DNA from: a delta proteobacterium MLS_D
GTDB taxonomy: Bacteria; Desulfobacterota; Syntrophia; Syntrophales; UBA2210
Direction of reading: 5' to 3'
Length of the DNA: 64,000 nt
NCBI GenBank assembly: GCA_002030015.1
Contig: LQBH01000068.1
Location: 1 to 64,000, forward strand
Shown: positions 1 through 8,536 of the stretch, one piece after another
Layout of the letters: each line of letters begins with the position of its first letter
Numbering within the stretch: position 1 is the stretch's first letter
The notes under the pieces: generated by a model
What the model was told of the DNA's origin: nothing
Seen by the model: only the letters and a program-made list of their open reading frames with translations
The model's database searches: none
Program-made: the position numbers and the translations under genes

Positions 1-561
1 GTCCTGCCGGCAGTGCTTTATCCGAAAGAATATGAAACCTGGTTTACGGACAAGAAAGGAGAACAGATTTTTTTCAGGCCCGTCAGGGCGACGGACGAAC
101 GGGCCATTCAGGATCTTATTTACTCGTTACCGGAGCAGGATGTGTATACCAGGTTTTTCCAGCACCTGAAATCATTTTCACACAAGGTGGCCATGCCTAT
201 GGCGGCCATAGACTACAACGATAAAATGGCCCTTGCCGCGGTCATCGGACGTGAAGAACCTGAAGGAAAAGAGAATATGATCGCCGTGGGGCGCTATATG
301 AGGGACCCCGTGACGAACTACGCCGAAGTCGCCTTCACCGTGCATGACGAATGGCAGGACCGGGGCGTCGGGACCTTCCTGCTTCAATATCTTATCAGAA
401 TAGCACAGGAAAAAAACATAGAGGGGTTCACCGCCGACGTACTGGCGCGGAACGACGCCATGATAGCCGTATTTCACAAGGCCGGCTACCCGCTTCAGAT
501 CAAGCGCGACTTCGGCACCTACGAACTTAAATTTTCCTTTAAAGAAGAGGGGCGTTCTTGA
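1..561 (+). CDS. GNAT acetyltransferase domain, probable C-terminal end of an acyl-CoA hydrolase/transferase fusion (5' partial)
   Basis: The frame is open to the left edge, so the N-terminus is missing. The visible part is a GNAT fold: it opens with a FFRPVRATDE segment (about residues 21-30 from the first GTG at 13) and carries the acetyl-CoA-binding RGVGTFLL loop near residues 116-123, then a NDAMIAVFHKAGY motif. This kind of GNAT domain, beginning with 'LYPKEYE', is known as the C-terminal module of proteobacterial acetyl-CoA hydrolase/transferase fusions; the LPAVLYP residues running in from the edge fit a continuing polypeptide. The next gene, a crotonase, starts 26 bases downstream on the same strand. 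It could also be a free GNAT starting at GTG 13, but no ribosome binding site is visible there. Confidence 0.65.
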   Translation, partial: VLPAVLYPKEYETWFTDKKGEQIFFRPVRATDERAIQDLIYSLPEQDVYTRFFQHLKSFSHKVAMPMAAIDYNDKMALAAVIGREEPEGKENMIAVGRYMRDPVTNYAEVAFTVHDEWQDRGVGTFLLQYLIRIAQEKNIEGFTADVLARNDAMIAVFHKAGYPLQIKRDFGTYELKFSFKEEGRS

Positions 562-587
562 CGTGAACACGGTCCCGGAGGGCAGTA

Positions 588-1355
588 ATGGAATTTAAGA
601 CAATTCGATACGAGATGATCGAGGACATGGCGGTCATAGGGTTCAACCGACCCGAGAAAAAAAACGCCATATCACTGGAAGTGTCGGAAGAGGTGGGGAA
701 GGCGGTTGACCGGGCCAATGAGAACGAGGGCGTGCGTTTTATTGTTTTAACCGGCGCGGGGGAGGTGTTTTCATCCGGAGCGGACTTCAGTGATCCCGAA
801 CGGGCCGTGGAAATGATCCGGAGGGAGTTCGACGTGAAGTCGGGGGAATCTCCGGTTCTTAAGCTTGTCCATTCACCTAAACCCACCATTGCCGCGGTTA
901 ACGGATACGCGCTCGGGCATGGTGCTGAATACGCCCTGATGTGCGACATTATCATAGCCTCCGAGCAGGCCGAATTCGGTTTTATCGGTCCTGTCAGGGG
1001 CGCGGTTTGCCCCTACGCGATGATACGTCTCGCCGACGAGATCGGGCGAGCCCGTGCCAAAGAGCTGATTATCACGTGTGAGCGTATTTCGGCCCTCGAG
1101 GCGTTCCGTATCGGTCTTGTCAACAAGGTGGTGCCGGCGGATAAGCTGATGAACGAGGTATCGGCCCTGGCCGGTAAAATGCGCAGGGCGGCACCCCTGG
1201 CGACGCGCTACACGAAAGAGGTTATCAACCGCGGTCTCGGCGGGTATGAACTGAGCGCGCGAATCTTCGAAGAAATTTTAAAAAGCGATGAATCGGTTGA
1301 GGGAGCCGTGGCGTTTCTCGAGAAAAGAAATCCCCGGTGGTATGATGAAACATGA
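588..1355 (+). CDS. Enoyl-CoA hydratase/isomerase (crotonase) family protein
   Basis: A 255-residue crotonase-superfamily protein, normal in length. The oxyanion-hole elements are visible: FSSGADF at 61-67 and NGYALGHGAEYALMCD at 105-120. The first catalytic glutamate of true hydratases is kept (E114). The second, normally in a QPEILLG-like segment, is replaced: the sequence reads FGFIGPVRG and the position is G134. It therefore binds acyl-CoA but may be an isomerase, hydrolase or decarboxylase rather than a hydratase. It starts at ATG 588 behind GGAGG and follows the GNAT-containing gene closely, which suggests one operon. It converges on the MFS gene 33 bases downstream. Confidence 0.85.
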   Translation: MEFKTIRYEMIEDMAVIGFNRPEKKNAISLEVSEEVGKAVDRANENEGVRFIVLTGAGEVFSSGADFSDPERAVEMIRREFDVKSGESPVLKLVHSPKPTIAAVNGYALGHGAEYALMCDIIIASEQAEFGFIGPVRGAVCPYAMIRLADEIGRARAKELIITCERISALEAFRIGLVNKVVPADKLMNEVSALAGKMRRAAPLATRYTKEVINRGLGGYELSARIFEEILKSDESVEGAVAFLEKRNPRWYDET

Positions 1356-1388
1356 TGATTTATCATGCCCGGCTGACGTCGCCGTGTA

Positions 1389-2696
1389 TCACCTGCCGGT
1401 CTGCCCCGGGCTTTTCCCCGGTCCTGCCGAAGACGCCCGTATGAAAAGAACTATCGACAGTATAATGGCGACTATGGCGACGAGGAACGCAATGGTGTAA
1501 TTGTTTGTAATGTCAAATATTTTTCCACTCAGCAGCACGCCGAAGGCCCCCCCGGTACCGCCGGCAATGGCAATCATGCCGAAAATTTTTCCGAAGTGGG
1601 GTCCCAAAAAGAGATCGGCGGCCCGGGCGGGCATGATTGGCGCGATCGACCCGTATCCCAGGCCGAAAAGTACCCCGTAGGCATAGAGAAGAAAACCCAG
1701 CCCTTCCTGGAGCAGGAGCAGGCTTATCACACCGGTGGCCGCGCAGCTCATGCCCAGGGCGAAAGCAGGTTCGCGACCAATCCTGTCTGAAAGCCATCCA
1801 AAGATGATTTTGCCTGCCGATCCGAAAATGCCCGCCATGCCGAAAAAGAAAGCCGCCTGAACGGGGGCGAATCCTTTGTCCGTCACACTTGCGACCTGGT
1901 GAATGAGCGTTCCCTGGATTGCGAGGGACATGAAGAAAAAGCTGCCGGTAAGAAACCAGAATGATCTGGTCCGCAGTGCACCACGCAGAGTAAGCGCGTT
2001 GGGATGGCGTCCCGCTTCGGTATCCCTGTTGATCCTCTCTTCTGATTCAGGTTCGGTGGCCGCCGTAACATTATCGATGCTCCGCGAGCCCCACCCGTCG
2101 GGGACGTCGCCGATTTCTTCGGGGCCGTTTCTTTGAAGAAACAGGTTCAGTGGGAAAAGCGTGAGAAGTATCGTTGCCGCCATGAGCAGATACGCGGAGC
2201 GCCATCCGTACAGCTCAATGAGATACTGCGCGGCGGGCACGAAAATCTGCATACCGACGCCGATGCCGGCCGTGGCGATGCCGATCGCGAGGCCACGCTT
2301 CCGCTCAAACCATCTTGGCAGGATCATGCTGTGGGCGATGAATCCGACGGCGCAGACACCCGCCGCCGTTACCATGCCGTACCAGAAGTACAGTTGCCAC
2401 AGTTCCTGAATGCGGCTCGAAGCAACGAGGCCGGCCGCAACAAGACAGACCGCGGCGGGTATCACGCGGCGGGGTCCGAATCGGTCGAGTGCGGAGCCCA
2501 CCAGAATAGCGGAAAACGAATGAACCATAATGAAGCAGGAAAAAACGCCCGACGTAGCGGCCCGACTCCACTGGAATTCCTCGATGATCGCCACGAAAAA
2601 AACCGAGAAGGAATACCAGAGGCCGAATATAACCGCCAGGTTGATGCAGGAGACCGCCACGATGATCCAGCCGTAGAAAAAGCGATGTTGCCTCAT
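1389..2696 (-). CDS. MFS transporter, oxalate/formate or monocarboxylate antiporter-like
   Basis: A 12-helix major facilitator protein beginning MRQHRFFYGWIIVAVSC, a start typical of the OFA (oxalate:formate) and monocarboxylate transporter groups. A central hydrophilic loop rich in E, R and D lies at roughly residues 195-225 between the two six-helix halves. I chose ATG 2696 because an AGAGG lies six bases upstream; an ATG nine codons earlier (2723) has no ribosome binding site. The neighbours are acyl-CoA enzymes and a second carrier of the same kind at 5544, so uptake of a small carboxylate is likely. The substrate cannot be read from the sequence. Confidence 0.85.
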   Translation of the reverse strand: MRQHRFFYGWIIVAVSCINLAVIFGLWYSFSVFFVAIIEEFQWSRAATSGVFSCFIMVHSFSAILVGSALDRFGPRRVIPAAVCLVAAGLVASSRIQELWQLYFWYGMVTAAGVCAVGFIAHSMILPRWFERKRGLAIGIATAGIGVGMQIFVPAAQYLIELYGWRSAYLLMAATILLTLFPLNLFLQRNGPEEIGDVPDGWGSRSIDNVTAATEPESEERINRDTEAGRHPNALTLRGALRTRSFWFLTGSFFFMSLAIQGTLIHQVASVTDKGFAPVQAAFFFGMAGIFGSAGKIIFGWLSDRIGREPAFALGMSCAATGVISLLLLQEGLGFLLYAYGVLFGLGYGSIAPIMPARAADLFLGPHFGKIFGMIAIAGGTGGAFGVLLSGKIFDITNNYTIAFLVAIVAIILSIVLFIRASSAGPGKSPGQTGR

Positions 2697-2890
2697 GTTC
2701 AGCCTCTGTGGTATTCGACGCATGTCGGAAAAGGGTGCGGACCGATGAATAAAAGATGCACAACATCCGATAAATCATTCAGATTGTCAAGGGGAAACCG
2801 GAGGCGGCGGAAGGTGTCCGGCGAGAGCGTCGTATTTTTGCGTGGGATCGTCGACACGGTCTTGCAGCCTGTCAAAGCATTGTAAGTCTT

Positions 2891-2914
2891 ATTAATAATT
2901 ATATAATTATTAAT
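2891..2914. promoter_or_regulatory. 24-bp AT-only perfect palindrome between divergent genes
   Basis: A perfect 24-bp inverted repeat made only of A and T lies between the divergent MFS gene (2696) and SDR gene (3126). The rest of the 429-base gap holds a promoter for the SDR and nothing else I recognise. The palindrome could be an operator or simply an AT-rich cruciform; no protein can be assigned to it. Confidence 0.4.
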
Positions 2915-3014
2915 TATTATAAGAAACTGCTTTCATGGCCGTACCGGAAAACCATGGCCGACGTGCGCAGGACCTTTCTGAAATGAACGGATCAGGAGTG
3001 CTGAAAAGAAGTTC

Positions 3015-3043
3015 TTGACAGGCACTCCGGTGGTTACTATGAG
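3015..3043 (+). promoter_or_regulatory. Sigma-70-type promoter for the SDR gene
   Basis: TTGACA at 3015-3020 and TATGAG at 3038-3043 are 17 bases apart, 83 bases before the SDR start codon. The -35 is perfect and the -10 matches four of six positions. Confidence 0.5.
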
Positions 3044-3125
3044 ATAGCATGCGGTATCCATGGATCAGCGACGTTTATGAACGCGTGAATAGAGTGATGG
3101 TGCTGACCCGGAAAGCGAGGGTTTT

Positions 3126-3926
3126 ATGGATTTGAAAATAGGCGGCAAGACGGCTGTCGTGACGGGAGCGGGAAACGGAATAGGCCGGGCGGTCGCCGTG
3201 CGACTGGCGGATGAAGGGGCCTCAGTGGTTGTGGCCGATATTCGGGGATCGGATGCCCGGCGGACCGCTGACGAGATTTCCGATCGGGGCGGAACAGCGC
3301 TGTCCGTCGAGGCGGATGGAACACGGGAAGCCGATGTTGACGTGATGGTAGCCGCAGCCTTGCAATCCTTCGAATCTCTTGACATCCTGGTGAACAACGT
3401 GGGAGGAGGCTTCGGATCATCGCCCGTTGTGAAACAGCCGGTCGACGAGTGGGACAGGACCATTGAAATAAATCTCAAAAGCACCTTTCTTGCCTGTCAC
3501 GCCGCGGCACCCCACATGATCGGACACAAACAGGGACGCATCATCAATATATCGTCCATATCAGGGAAAGTTGGCGAGGCGCTGGTCGGTGCCTACAGCG
3601 CGTCGAAATTCGGCGTTATCGGCTTGACGCAGGTACTGGCAAAGGAGCTGGGACGGTATTCGATCACGGTGAACGCCGTTTGCCCCGGCTATGTGTGGAC
3701 GCCGGGCTGGGAACAACTCGCATCGTGGTTGAAAGAACGGTACACGTCAATGGCAGGCAGGACAATAGAGGAGATATTTGACAAACGGGCGGGACCATCC
3801 ACGGCGCTCGGACGCCCCCAGACGGTGGAAGACGTGGCGAGTCTCGTCGCGTACCTGGCGTCGGAAGACGCCCGTAATATTACGGGCCAGGCGATTAACG
3901 TGGACGGCGGCGCCGTGATGTGCTGA
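3126..3926 (+). CDS. Short-chain dehydrogenase/reductase (SDR family)
   Basis: A 266-residue classical SDR that oxidises or reduces a hydroxyl/keto substrate with NAD(P). The cofactor motif TGAGNGIG is at 13-20 and NNVGG at 90-94. The catalytic residues are a serine in NISSISG (about 143-146), Tyr157 and Lys161 in YSASK. It ends with the family's usual NVDGGAVM. An acidic residue (D38, in VADIR) after the second strand suggests NAD preference. It is followed 62 bases later by an acyl-CoA synthetase half and then an MFS carrier, so a role in hydroxyacyl or hydroxyacid breakdown is likely. The ribosome binding site is weak (GCGAGGG). Confidence 0.85.
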   Translation: MDLKIGGKTAVVTGAGNGIGRAVAVRLADEGASVVVADIRGSDARRTADEISDRGGTALSVEADGTREADVDVMVAAALQSFESLDILVNNVGGGFGSSPVVKQPVDEWDRTIEINLKSTFLACHAAAPHMIGHKQGRIINISSISGKVGEALVGAYSASKFGVIGLTQVLAKELGRYSITVNAVCPGYVWTPGWEQLASWLKERYTSMAGRTIEEIFDKRAGPSTALGRPQTVEDVASLVAYLASEDARNITGQAINVDGGAVMC

Positions 3927-3988
3927 TACGAAGGTCCTGTGAACAGTTTCTGAACAAAATTTTCTGATCCCAATACGGTGAGGAGAGA

Positions 3989-5482
3989 ATGACGATGGTC
4001 ATGATGGCGGAGGAGCGGCGATATGACGAGATGATGGACCGGATTTTTCACCCCCGGCATATCGCGGTGATCGGTGTATCGTCGCAGGGCGCCGGTTTCG
4101 GAAGCGGCATCGTTCGGGCGCTTGTGAACATAGGGTTCGAGGGTTCCATTCATTGTGTGAACGCCCGTGGAGGAGAATTTCTCGGTATGCAGCTTTACCG
4201 CAGCGTCGACGAGATTCCTCACGCAATTGATTTCGCTGTTATTACTACTCCCGCCGAAACCGTTCCGGCCGTCCTGGAAGAATGTCTCCACAAAGGCGTT
4301 GCCGGTGTCGAGGTGCTTTCGGCGGGTTTCAGCGAACTGGGCACGCCCGAGGGAGTCGCCCTGGAGGAAGAGGTCAGGCGTATAGCCCGCCGGGGCGTCA
4401 GGGTCGTGGGACCCAACTGTTTCGGCATTTACTGTCCCAGGTCCGGCCTGACCCTGCTTCCCGGGCCGGATCTGTCACGGAAACCCGGTTCAGTGGCTTT
4501 TCTTTCCCAGAGTGGAGGTATGGCGATTGACCTGGGGCACCTGGGAAAATGGATGGGCGTCGGGTTCAGCAAGGTGGTAAGTTTCGGCAACGGCGCTGAT
4601 CTGAGAGAAACGGAACTTCTCGATTATCTTGCCGGGGACGGCGAGACGGGTACTATAGCGATGTATACGGAAGGCGTGGAAGACGGGCCCTCTTTCCTGG
4701 AGGCGCTGAAGCGGGCGGTCGCAGTGAAACCGGTCATAGTGTACAAGGGAGGTCTCTCCGATGCGGGAAGCAGGGCCGTGACCAGTCACACGGCATCTAT
4801 GAGCGGCAGCCGGGTAATATGGGAATCTCTCGTGCGCCAGGCGAACGCCGTTCAGGTTACCAGCCTGCCCGAGCTGGCCCAGTCATGCCTTGCTTTTTCA
4901 ATGATACCCCATCGCGAGTATCACGGTATTTCAGTCGTCGGTGGAGGCGGGGCGCTCGGTATAACCGCCTGTGACGCGGCGGAACGGTACGGTCTTGCCA
5001 TTCCGCCCCTGGATGAGGCGATAAGCCGATCGATACTGGATGTACTGCCGAAGCCGGGATCAAGCGCGAAAAATCCCGTTGACGCGGCCAATCCCCACGT
5101 GCCGCCGCCGGTCCTGAAGAAAGCGCTTATGGAAGCCGCGCGCGATCCCGCCATCGACCTGCAGATCCTTATACAACTCCTGTACCACTATGCCTACTCG
5201 GCCGGTTTCTTCGGTATGTCCGTAGAGGAAGCCACGCCCTTCGAGGAACTTGCCGAAGCCGTGGGCGACGTGGTACAAAAGACGGGAAAACCCGTGCTGC
5301 TTGTCATACCAAACAACAAGCAGGGTCTCGACGCCCTGGATGTCGAGGAGACGCGGCGAAAGACCCGGCAGGCATTTCTCGAGCAGGGCATACCCGTTTT
5401 TGACGAGATGGAAGACGCCCTTCGCGCCGTACGACACGTATCAAGATACAGCGCGAGAAAAAATAAAATCGGACGGAAATAG
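3989..5482 (+). CDS. ADP-forming acyl-CoA synthetase, alpha (CoA-binding/CoA-ligase) part only
   Basis: A 497-residue protein of the acetyl-CoA synthetase (ADP-forming) family, which makes ATP from acyl-CoA or the reverse. It has a Rossmann CoA-binding domain (about 20-145, ending GPNCFG at 141-146), then succinyl-CoA-ligase-like domains with SQSGG at 173-177. The phosphohistidine loop is SHTASMSGS with His267. The ATP-grasp beta part found in the one-chain form (about 700 residues) is absent here and in neighbouring genes, so a separate beta subunit would be needed. It starts at ATG 3989 after AGGAGAGA. It sits between the SDR and the second MFS carrier in one direction, so these three are probably one transcript. 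Confidence 0.82.
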   Translation: MTMVMMAEERRYDEMMDRIFHPRHIAVIGVSSQGAGFGSGIVRALVNIGFEGSIHCVNARGGEFLGMQLYRSVDEIPHAIDFAVITTPAETVPAVLEECLHKGVAGVEVLSAGFSELGTPEGVALEEEVRRIARRGVRVVGPNCFGIYCPRSGLTLLPGPDLSRKPGSVAFLSQSGGMAIDLGHLGKWMGVGFSKVVSFGNGADLRETELLDYLAGDGETGTIAMYTEGVEDGPSFLEALKRAVAVKPVIVYKGGLSDAGSRAVTSHTASMSGSRVIWESLVRQANAVQVTSLPELAQSCLAFSMIPHREYHGISVVGGGGALGITACDAAERYGLAIPPLDEAISRSILDVLPKPGSSAKNPVDAANPHVPPPVLKKALMEAARDPAIDLQILIQLLYHYAYSAGFFGMSVEEATPFEELAEAVGDVVQKTGKPVLLVIPNNKQGLDALDVEETRRKTRQAFLEQGIPVFDEMEDALRAVRHVSRYSARKNKIGRK

Positions 5483-5543
5483 CGAGTTTCCTTCGAACAG
5501 CTCCGGTTACATCGTCGGTAAAGAAAGAATTGGGGTGGCAGTA

Positions 5544-6836
5544 ATGCCGTCACGGGATGACACAATCTATTACGGGTGGTACGTTGTCGCGGCGGCTTTC
5601 GTTGCCAACTTCGTGTGCGTGGGAATTACTTTTTACCTTATGAACGCCTTCATGGAACCGCTCACGGAGGTCAACGGATGGACAAGGACAGAGGTTAACC
5701 TGGCACTCGTCTACGGTATTTTTGCCCATGCCACGAGCCAGCTTCTCTGGGGAACGATCGTCATGAGAACGGGACCGCGTTTCCTCATGCTGCTGGGACC
5801 TCTCTTCGCGGGAGTGTTCTTTATCTGTCTCGGTTGTACCGATAACCTTTTCCTGTTTTATTTTTATTTTATTCTGGTCAACGTGGGGAGCGGTGCTTTC
5901 GGCGGAGTCGTGGCGGGAACAGCCGTCAACAACTGGTTTATTCAGAAGAAGGGAAACGCCATGGGCGCGGCGAGTGCCGGGATCTCAATGTCGGGCGCGA
6001 TGCTCCCGCTGGCGGCCATGATACTGATCATCAATCTTGACCTCGCGGGGGCGTTCCTCTGGATCGGTCTCGGGACGATGGCACTGGGTCCCGTTTTCTG
6101 GATAGTTGTCAGGAACTGGCCTGAAGAATACGGTCTCGCGCCGGACGGCGTTGTTCCGGAATATGCCCTGGGAGACCATGCGGCGAAAAACACTCCCGCC
6201 GCCAACCCGCCGGGTATCTTACGGCGGTTTGCACCGATGCCGGCCGGGAGTATGTGGAACCTGGGTCAGATCGTGAAGAACGGAACATTCTGGAAGGTCG
6301 GGATTTCTTTTTCCTTTATTCTCATCGCGGTCAGCTCGGTCATGTCACAGTTGAAACCGCGGTTTTCGGATCTCGGTTTCGAGGATATGTCGGCCATGCT
6401 CATGATGTCGGCGACGGCACTCATCGGAGCGGCAGGCAAATATGTGTGGGGAATGCTTTGTGACCGCTACGATTCACGGCGCGTAACGGCGACGCTCATG
6501 TCGTTCCTGGTGCTGGGACTCATGCTCGCGCTTCTGCCCGTTCATCCCGTATCAATGGGTCTCTTTATCATTGTTTTCGGTTTTTCCATGGGAGGCGTCA
6601 TGTCCACCTTTCCCATCATCGTGGCGGATCTGTTCGGCAGGGAATCCTTTCCCGCCGTGTTTCGCGTCATTTCTCTCTTTTTCATCGTGGAACTGGCTGG
6701 TTTTGTCATAGCGGGCCAGAGCTACGACAGGACAGGTTCGTACAACCTTGCCTACCTGATATACATCGTGTTGGGAGCTGCCGCCGTTTGCCTGATGCTG
6801 ACGGTCAAAAGGCCGGTTTATCCGGGAAATTCTTGA
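5544..6836 (+). CDS. MFS transporter, monocarboxylate/OFA-like
   Basis: A 430-residue 12-helix carrier beginning MPSRDDTIYYGWYVVAAAFVA, with the same 'YGW' opening as the carrier at 1389-2696, so the two are related. The reading frame extends upstream to 5250 inside the synthetase gene, but that part is a shadow: the true start is ATG 5544 behind GGGGTGG. It lies 61 bases after the acyl-CoA synthetase alpha gene and probably imports the acid handled by the upstream enzymes. The substrate is unknown. Confidence 0.85.
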   Translation: MPSRDDTIYYGWYVVAAAFVANFVCVGITFYLMNAFMEPLTEVNGWTRTEVNLALVYGIFAHATSQLLWGTIVMRTGPRFLMLLGPLFAGVFFICLGCTDNLFLFYFYFILVNVGSGAFGGVVAGTAVNNWFIQKKGNAMGAASAGISMSGAMLPLAAMILIINLDLAGAFLWIGLGTMALGPVFWIVVRNWPEEYGLAPDGVVPEYALGDHAAKNTPAANPPGILRRFAPMPAGSMWNLGQIVKNGTFWKVGISFSFILIAVSSVMSQLKPRFSDLGFEDMSAMLMMSATALIGAAGKYVWGMLCDRYDSRRVTATLMSFLVLGLMLALLPVHPVSMGLFIIVFGFSMGGVMSTFPIIVADLFGRESFPAVFRVISLFFIVELAGFVIAGQSYDRTGSYNLAYLIYIVLGAAAVCLMLTVKRPVYPGNS

Positions 6837-7010
6837 GAAAAGGCGGGCGGACGATTATCACCTGCGCCGTCGCGTGGTCAGGATGTTCCGGTTTCATCGC
6901 TGAGGAATAAAAGAAGAACTTCCGATAAGCTCTGCACACGCGGGTGTCTGCCGGGAAAAGCGGGCGGGGCGGTGGAAACAACGTTGCGAAAGGGGCGGGA
7001 CGCTCTTTTT

Positions 7011-8162
7011 TCAGGACTGGACGGCGGAACAGAGCAGGTCGTTCATGTGCCCGATTTCCCGCACCTGGTTGATGCGGTCGCCCCGTCTGAGAAACACCCA
7101 CCGTATAGCGACGTGACTGAATGCACCCAGCAGCATGTTGCGGAACACAGCCGCGTTGACGTCTGTCCTGATGCTTCCTTCCGCCTGTCCCTCGGCGATG
7201 ATGTCCTCGATAATCTTGAAATAGGAACGAAAACTCTTGAATGCTTTCGAGGTATAAAAATTTGCGTTCAATTGTATTTGAAGCAGAAAGGTTTGCAGAA
7301 ATTCCGGTTCGGTGAGAAACAGGGATGAATGGTAGTTGATGAAGGCTCTCAGCTTTCTCAACGCGCCGGTGACCCTGATGGTTCCGGCGAATTCATCTAT
7401 GAAATAATCGAAACGCTTGAGAGGAATGGATAACAACAGGTCTTCCTTACTTTCGAAATATTCGTATACCGTTCCCTCCGAAACGTTTGCCGACCGTGCG
7501 ATATCTGATATAGTCGCCTTGGTGAATCCCTTTGCGGCGAATATCTGCTCGGCCGCCGCAAGTATTCGTTCAGCCTTTCCCGGCGTCGTTTGGTCTTTTA
7601 CCATAAGCATGGGTCTGATGAGGGACATAACGGCGTCGAACTCAGATGAATTGCTCTCGATTTCTCCTATGATTACGGAGCTTATCGCTATGGAGTCAAT
7701 GCTGCCCAGGATGATGTCGCGCAGCATGGCCACTTCAAGATCCTGCCTGAATTGCCCCGACTCGACGCCGCACCGGAGGATGTCTTTGAAGAGAGAGGCG
7801 TCTCTTCTCGCCAGCTCATAGGCGCGGCTGGTATAAAAATTCTTCGTGGCGCGGCATTCGAAAATCATGCGGACGTAGCCGGGAGTTTCATCGTTGTAGA
7901 TCAGGTGGTAATAAATAAGCCGGCGGAGTTGTTCCCATGCATCGGCCGCGCCGGCAAGGCGTTCTTCGATTCCCGCGAGAAACACGGTGAAATGGCGGGA
8001 GACCAGGGTGAAGAGAATTTCCTCTTTTCCCCTGAAATATTTATATATTTCCGCGTCTGATATGCGAGCGCCACGGGCGATCTCGTTGATTTTCAGGTCG
8101 CTCAGTCCTCTGAGGCGGGCCAGCTCGTCGGCGGCGTCAAGGATTCGTTGTTTTTTGTTCAT
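7011..8162 (-). CDS. Tandem (double) TetR-family transcriptional regulator
   Basis: At 383 residues this is twice the usual TetR length. It contains two complete TetR units. The first helix-turn-helix is at about 5-50 (INEIARGARISDAEIYKYF) and its ligand domain runs to about 190. A second helix-turn-helix is at 196-245 (ISDIARSANVSEGTVYEYF) with its own ligand domain. The ligand domains resemble each other: NFYTSRAYE at 109-117 recurs as NFYTSKAFK in the second half. A paralogue with the same layout lies at 25948-27129. It converges on the MFS gene at 6836 and follows lexA and a small gene on the same strand. It probably senses an acyl-CoA or similar ligand, but that is inference. Confidence 0.85.
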   Translation of the reverse strand: MNKKQRILDAADELARLRGLSDLKINEIARGARISDAEIYKYFRGKEEILFTLVSRHFTVFLAGIEERLAGAADAWEQLRRLIYYHLIYNDETPGYVRMIFECRATKNFYTSRAYELARRDASLFKDILRCGVESGQFRQDLEVAMLRDIILGSIDSIAISSVIIGEIESNSSEFDAVMSLIRPMLMVKDQTTPGKAERILAAAEQIFAAKGFTKATISDIARSANVSEGTVYEYFESKEDLLLSIPLKRFDYFIDEFAGTIRVTGALRKLRAFINYHSSLFLTEPEFLQTFLLQIQLNANFYTSKAFKSFRSYFKIIEDIIAEGQAEGSIRTDVNAAVFRNMLLGAFSHVAIRWVFLRRGDRINQVREIGHMNDLLCSAVQS

Positions 8163-8275
8163 GGAAGTCGTGTGTCACGGCCTGGCTTATGACCGGACAT
8201 AGAATGGTTTCATAAAAAAGGGGATGAAGTCAAGAACGATCATTTTTACCACGCAGTCCATATCAGTAAGGGTGG

Positions 8276-8506
8276 TCAGCCCTGGAAAAACCGTACAAAA
8301 AGGGGGACAAGAAACGCTGTCGCCGACAGGAGGACGCAAAGGCAGGCGCCGTCGAACCATGATTGTCTGTCCAGGATTTTTTCATCCCAGTCAGTGTTTT
8401 CCACGATTTCACTGAATCGATCCGAAAGAAGCCGGGCCGCCGGTGTTGTTTCTGTCGGCGCTTTCATCATTCCGGCCGCGTTTTCGAAGATACTATTTTT
8501 TACCAT
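8276..8506 (-). CDS. Small single-span membrane protein downstream of lexA
   Basis: A 76-residue protein of no family I recognise. The first 50 residues are hydrophilic (SDRFSEIVENTDWDEKILDR); one membrane helix (about 52-73, ACLCVLLSATAFLVPLFV) follows and the protein ends in FQG, so it would be C-tail anchored. It starts 30 bases after the lexA stop on the same strand, behind GGCGGA, with no terminator between, so it is probably transcribed from the LexA-controlled promoter. Small membrane proteins next to lexA are often SOS cell-division inhibitors (YneA, SidA, DidA are known cases), but there is no sequence similarity I can point to. Confidence 0.55.
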   Translation of the reverse strand: MVKNSIFENAAGMMKAPTETTPAARLLSDRFSEIVENTDWDEKILDRQSWFDGACLCVLLSATAFLVPLFVRFFQG

Positions 8507-8536
8507 TCTATCCGCCGTTGTTTTTCAAAGGATTCG

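Noticed and set aside
2133-2885. 250-codon plus-strand frame over the first MFS gene
   Set aside because: It is a shadow of the carrier gene; its composition (many H, R, D) is that of an antisense frame.
5250-5543. Upstream extension of the second MFS gene
   Set aside because: It overlaps the acyl-CoA synthetase gene out of frame; the carrier's normal start with a ribosome binding site is at 5544.
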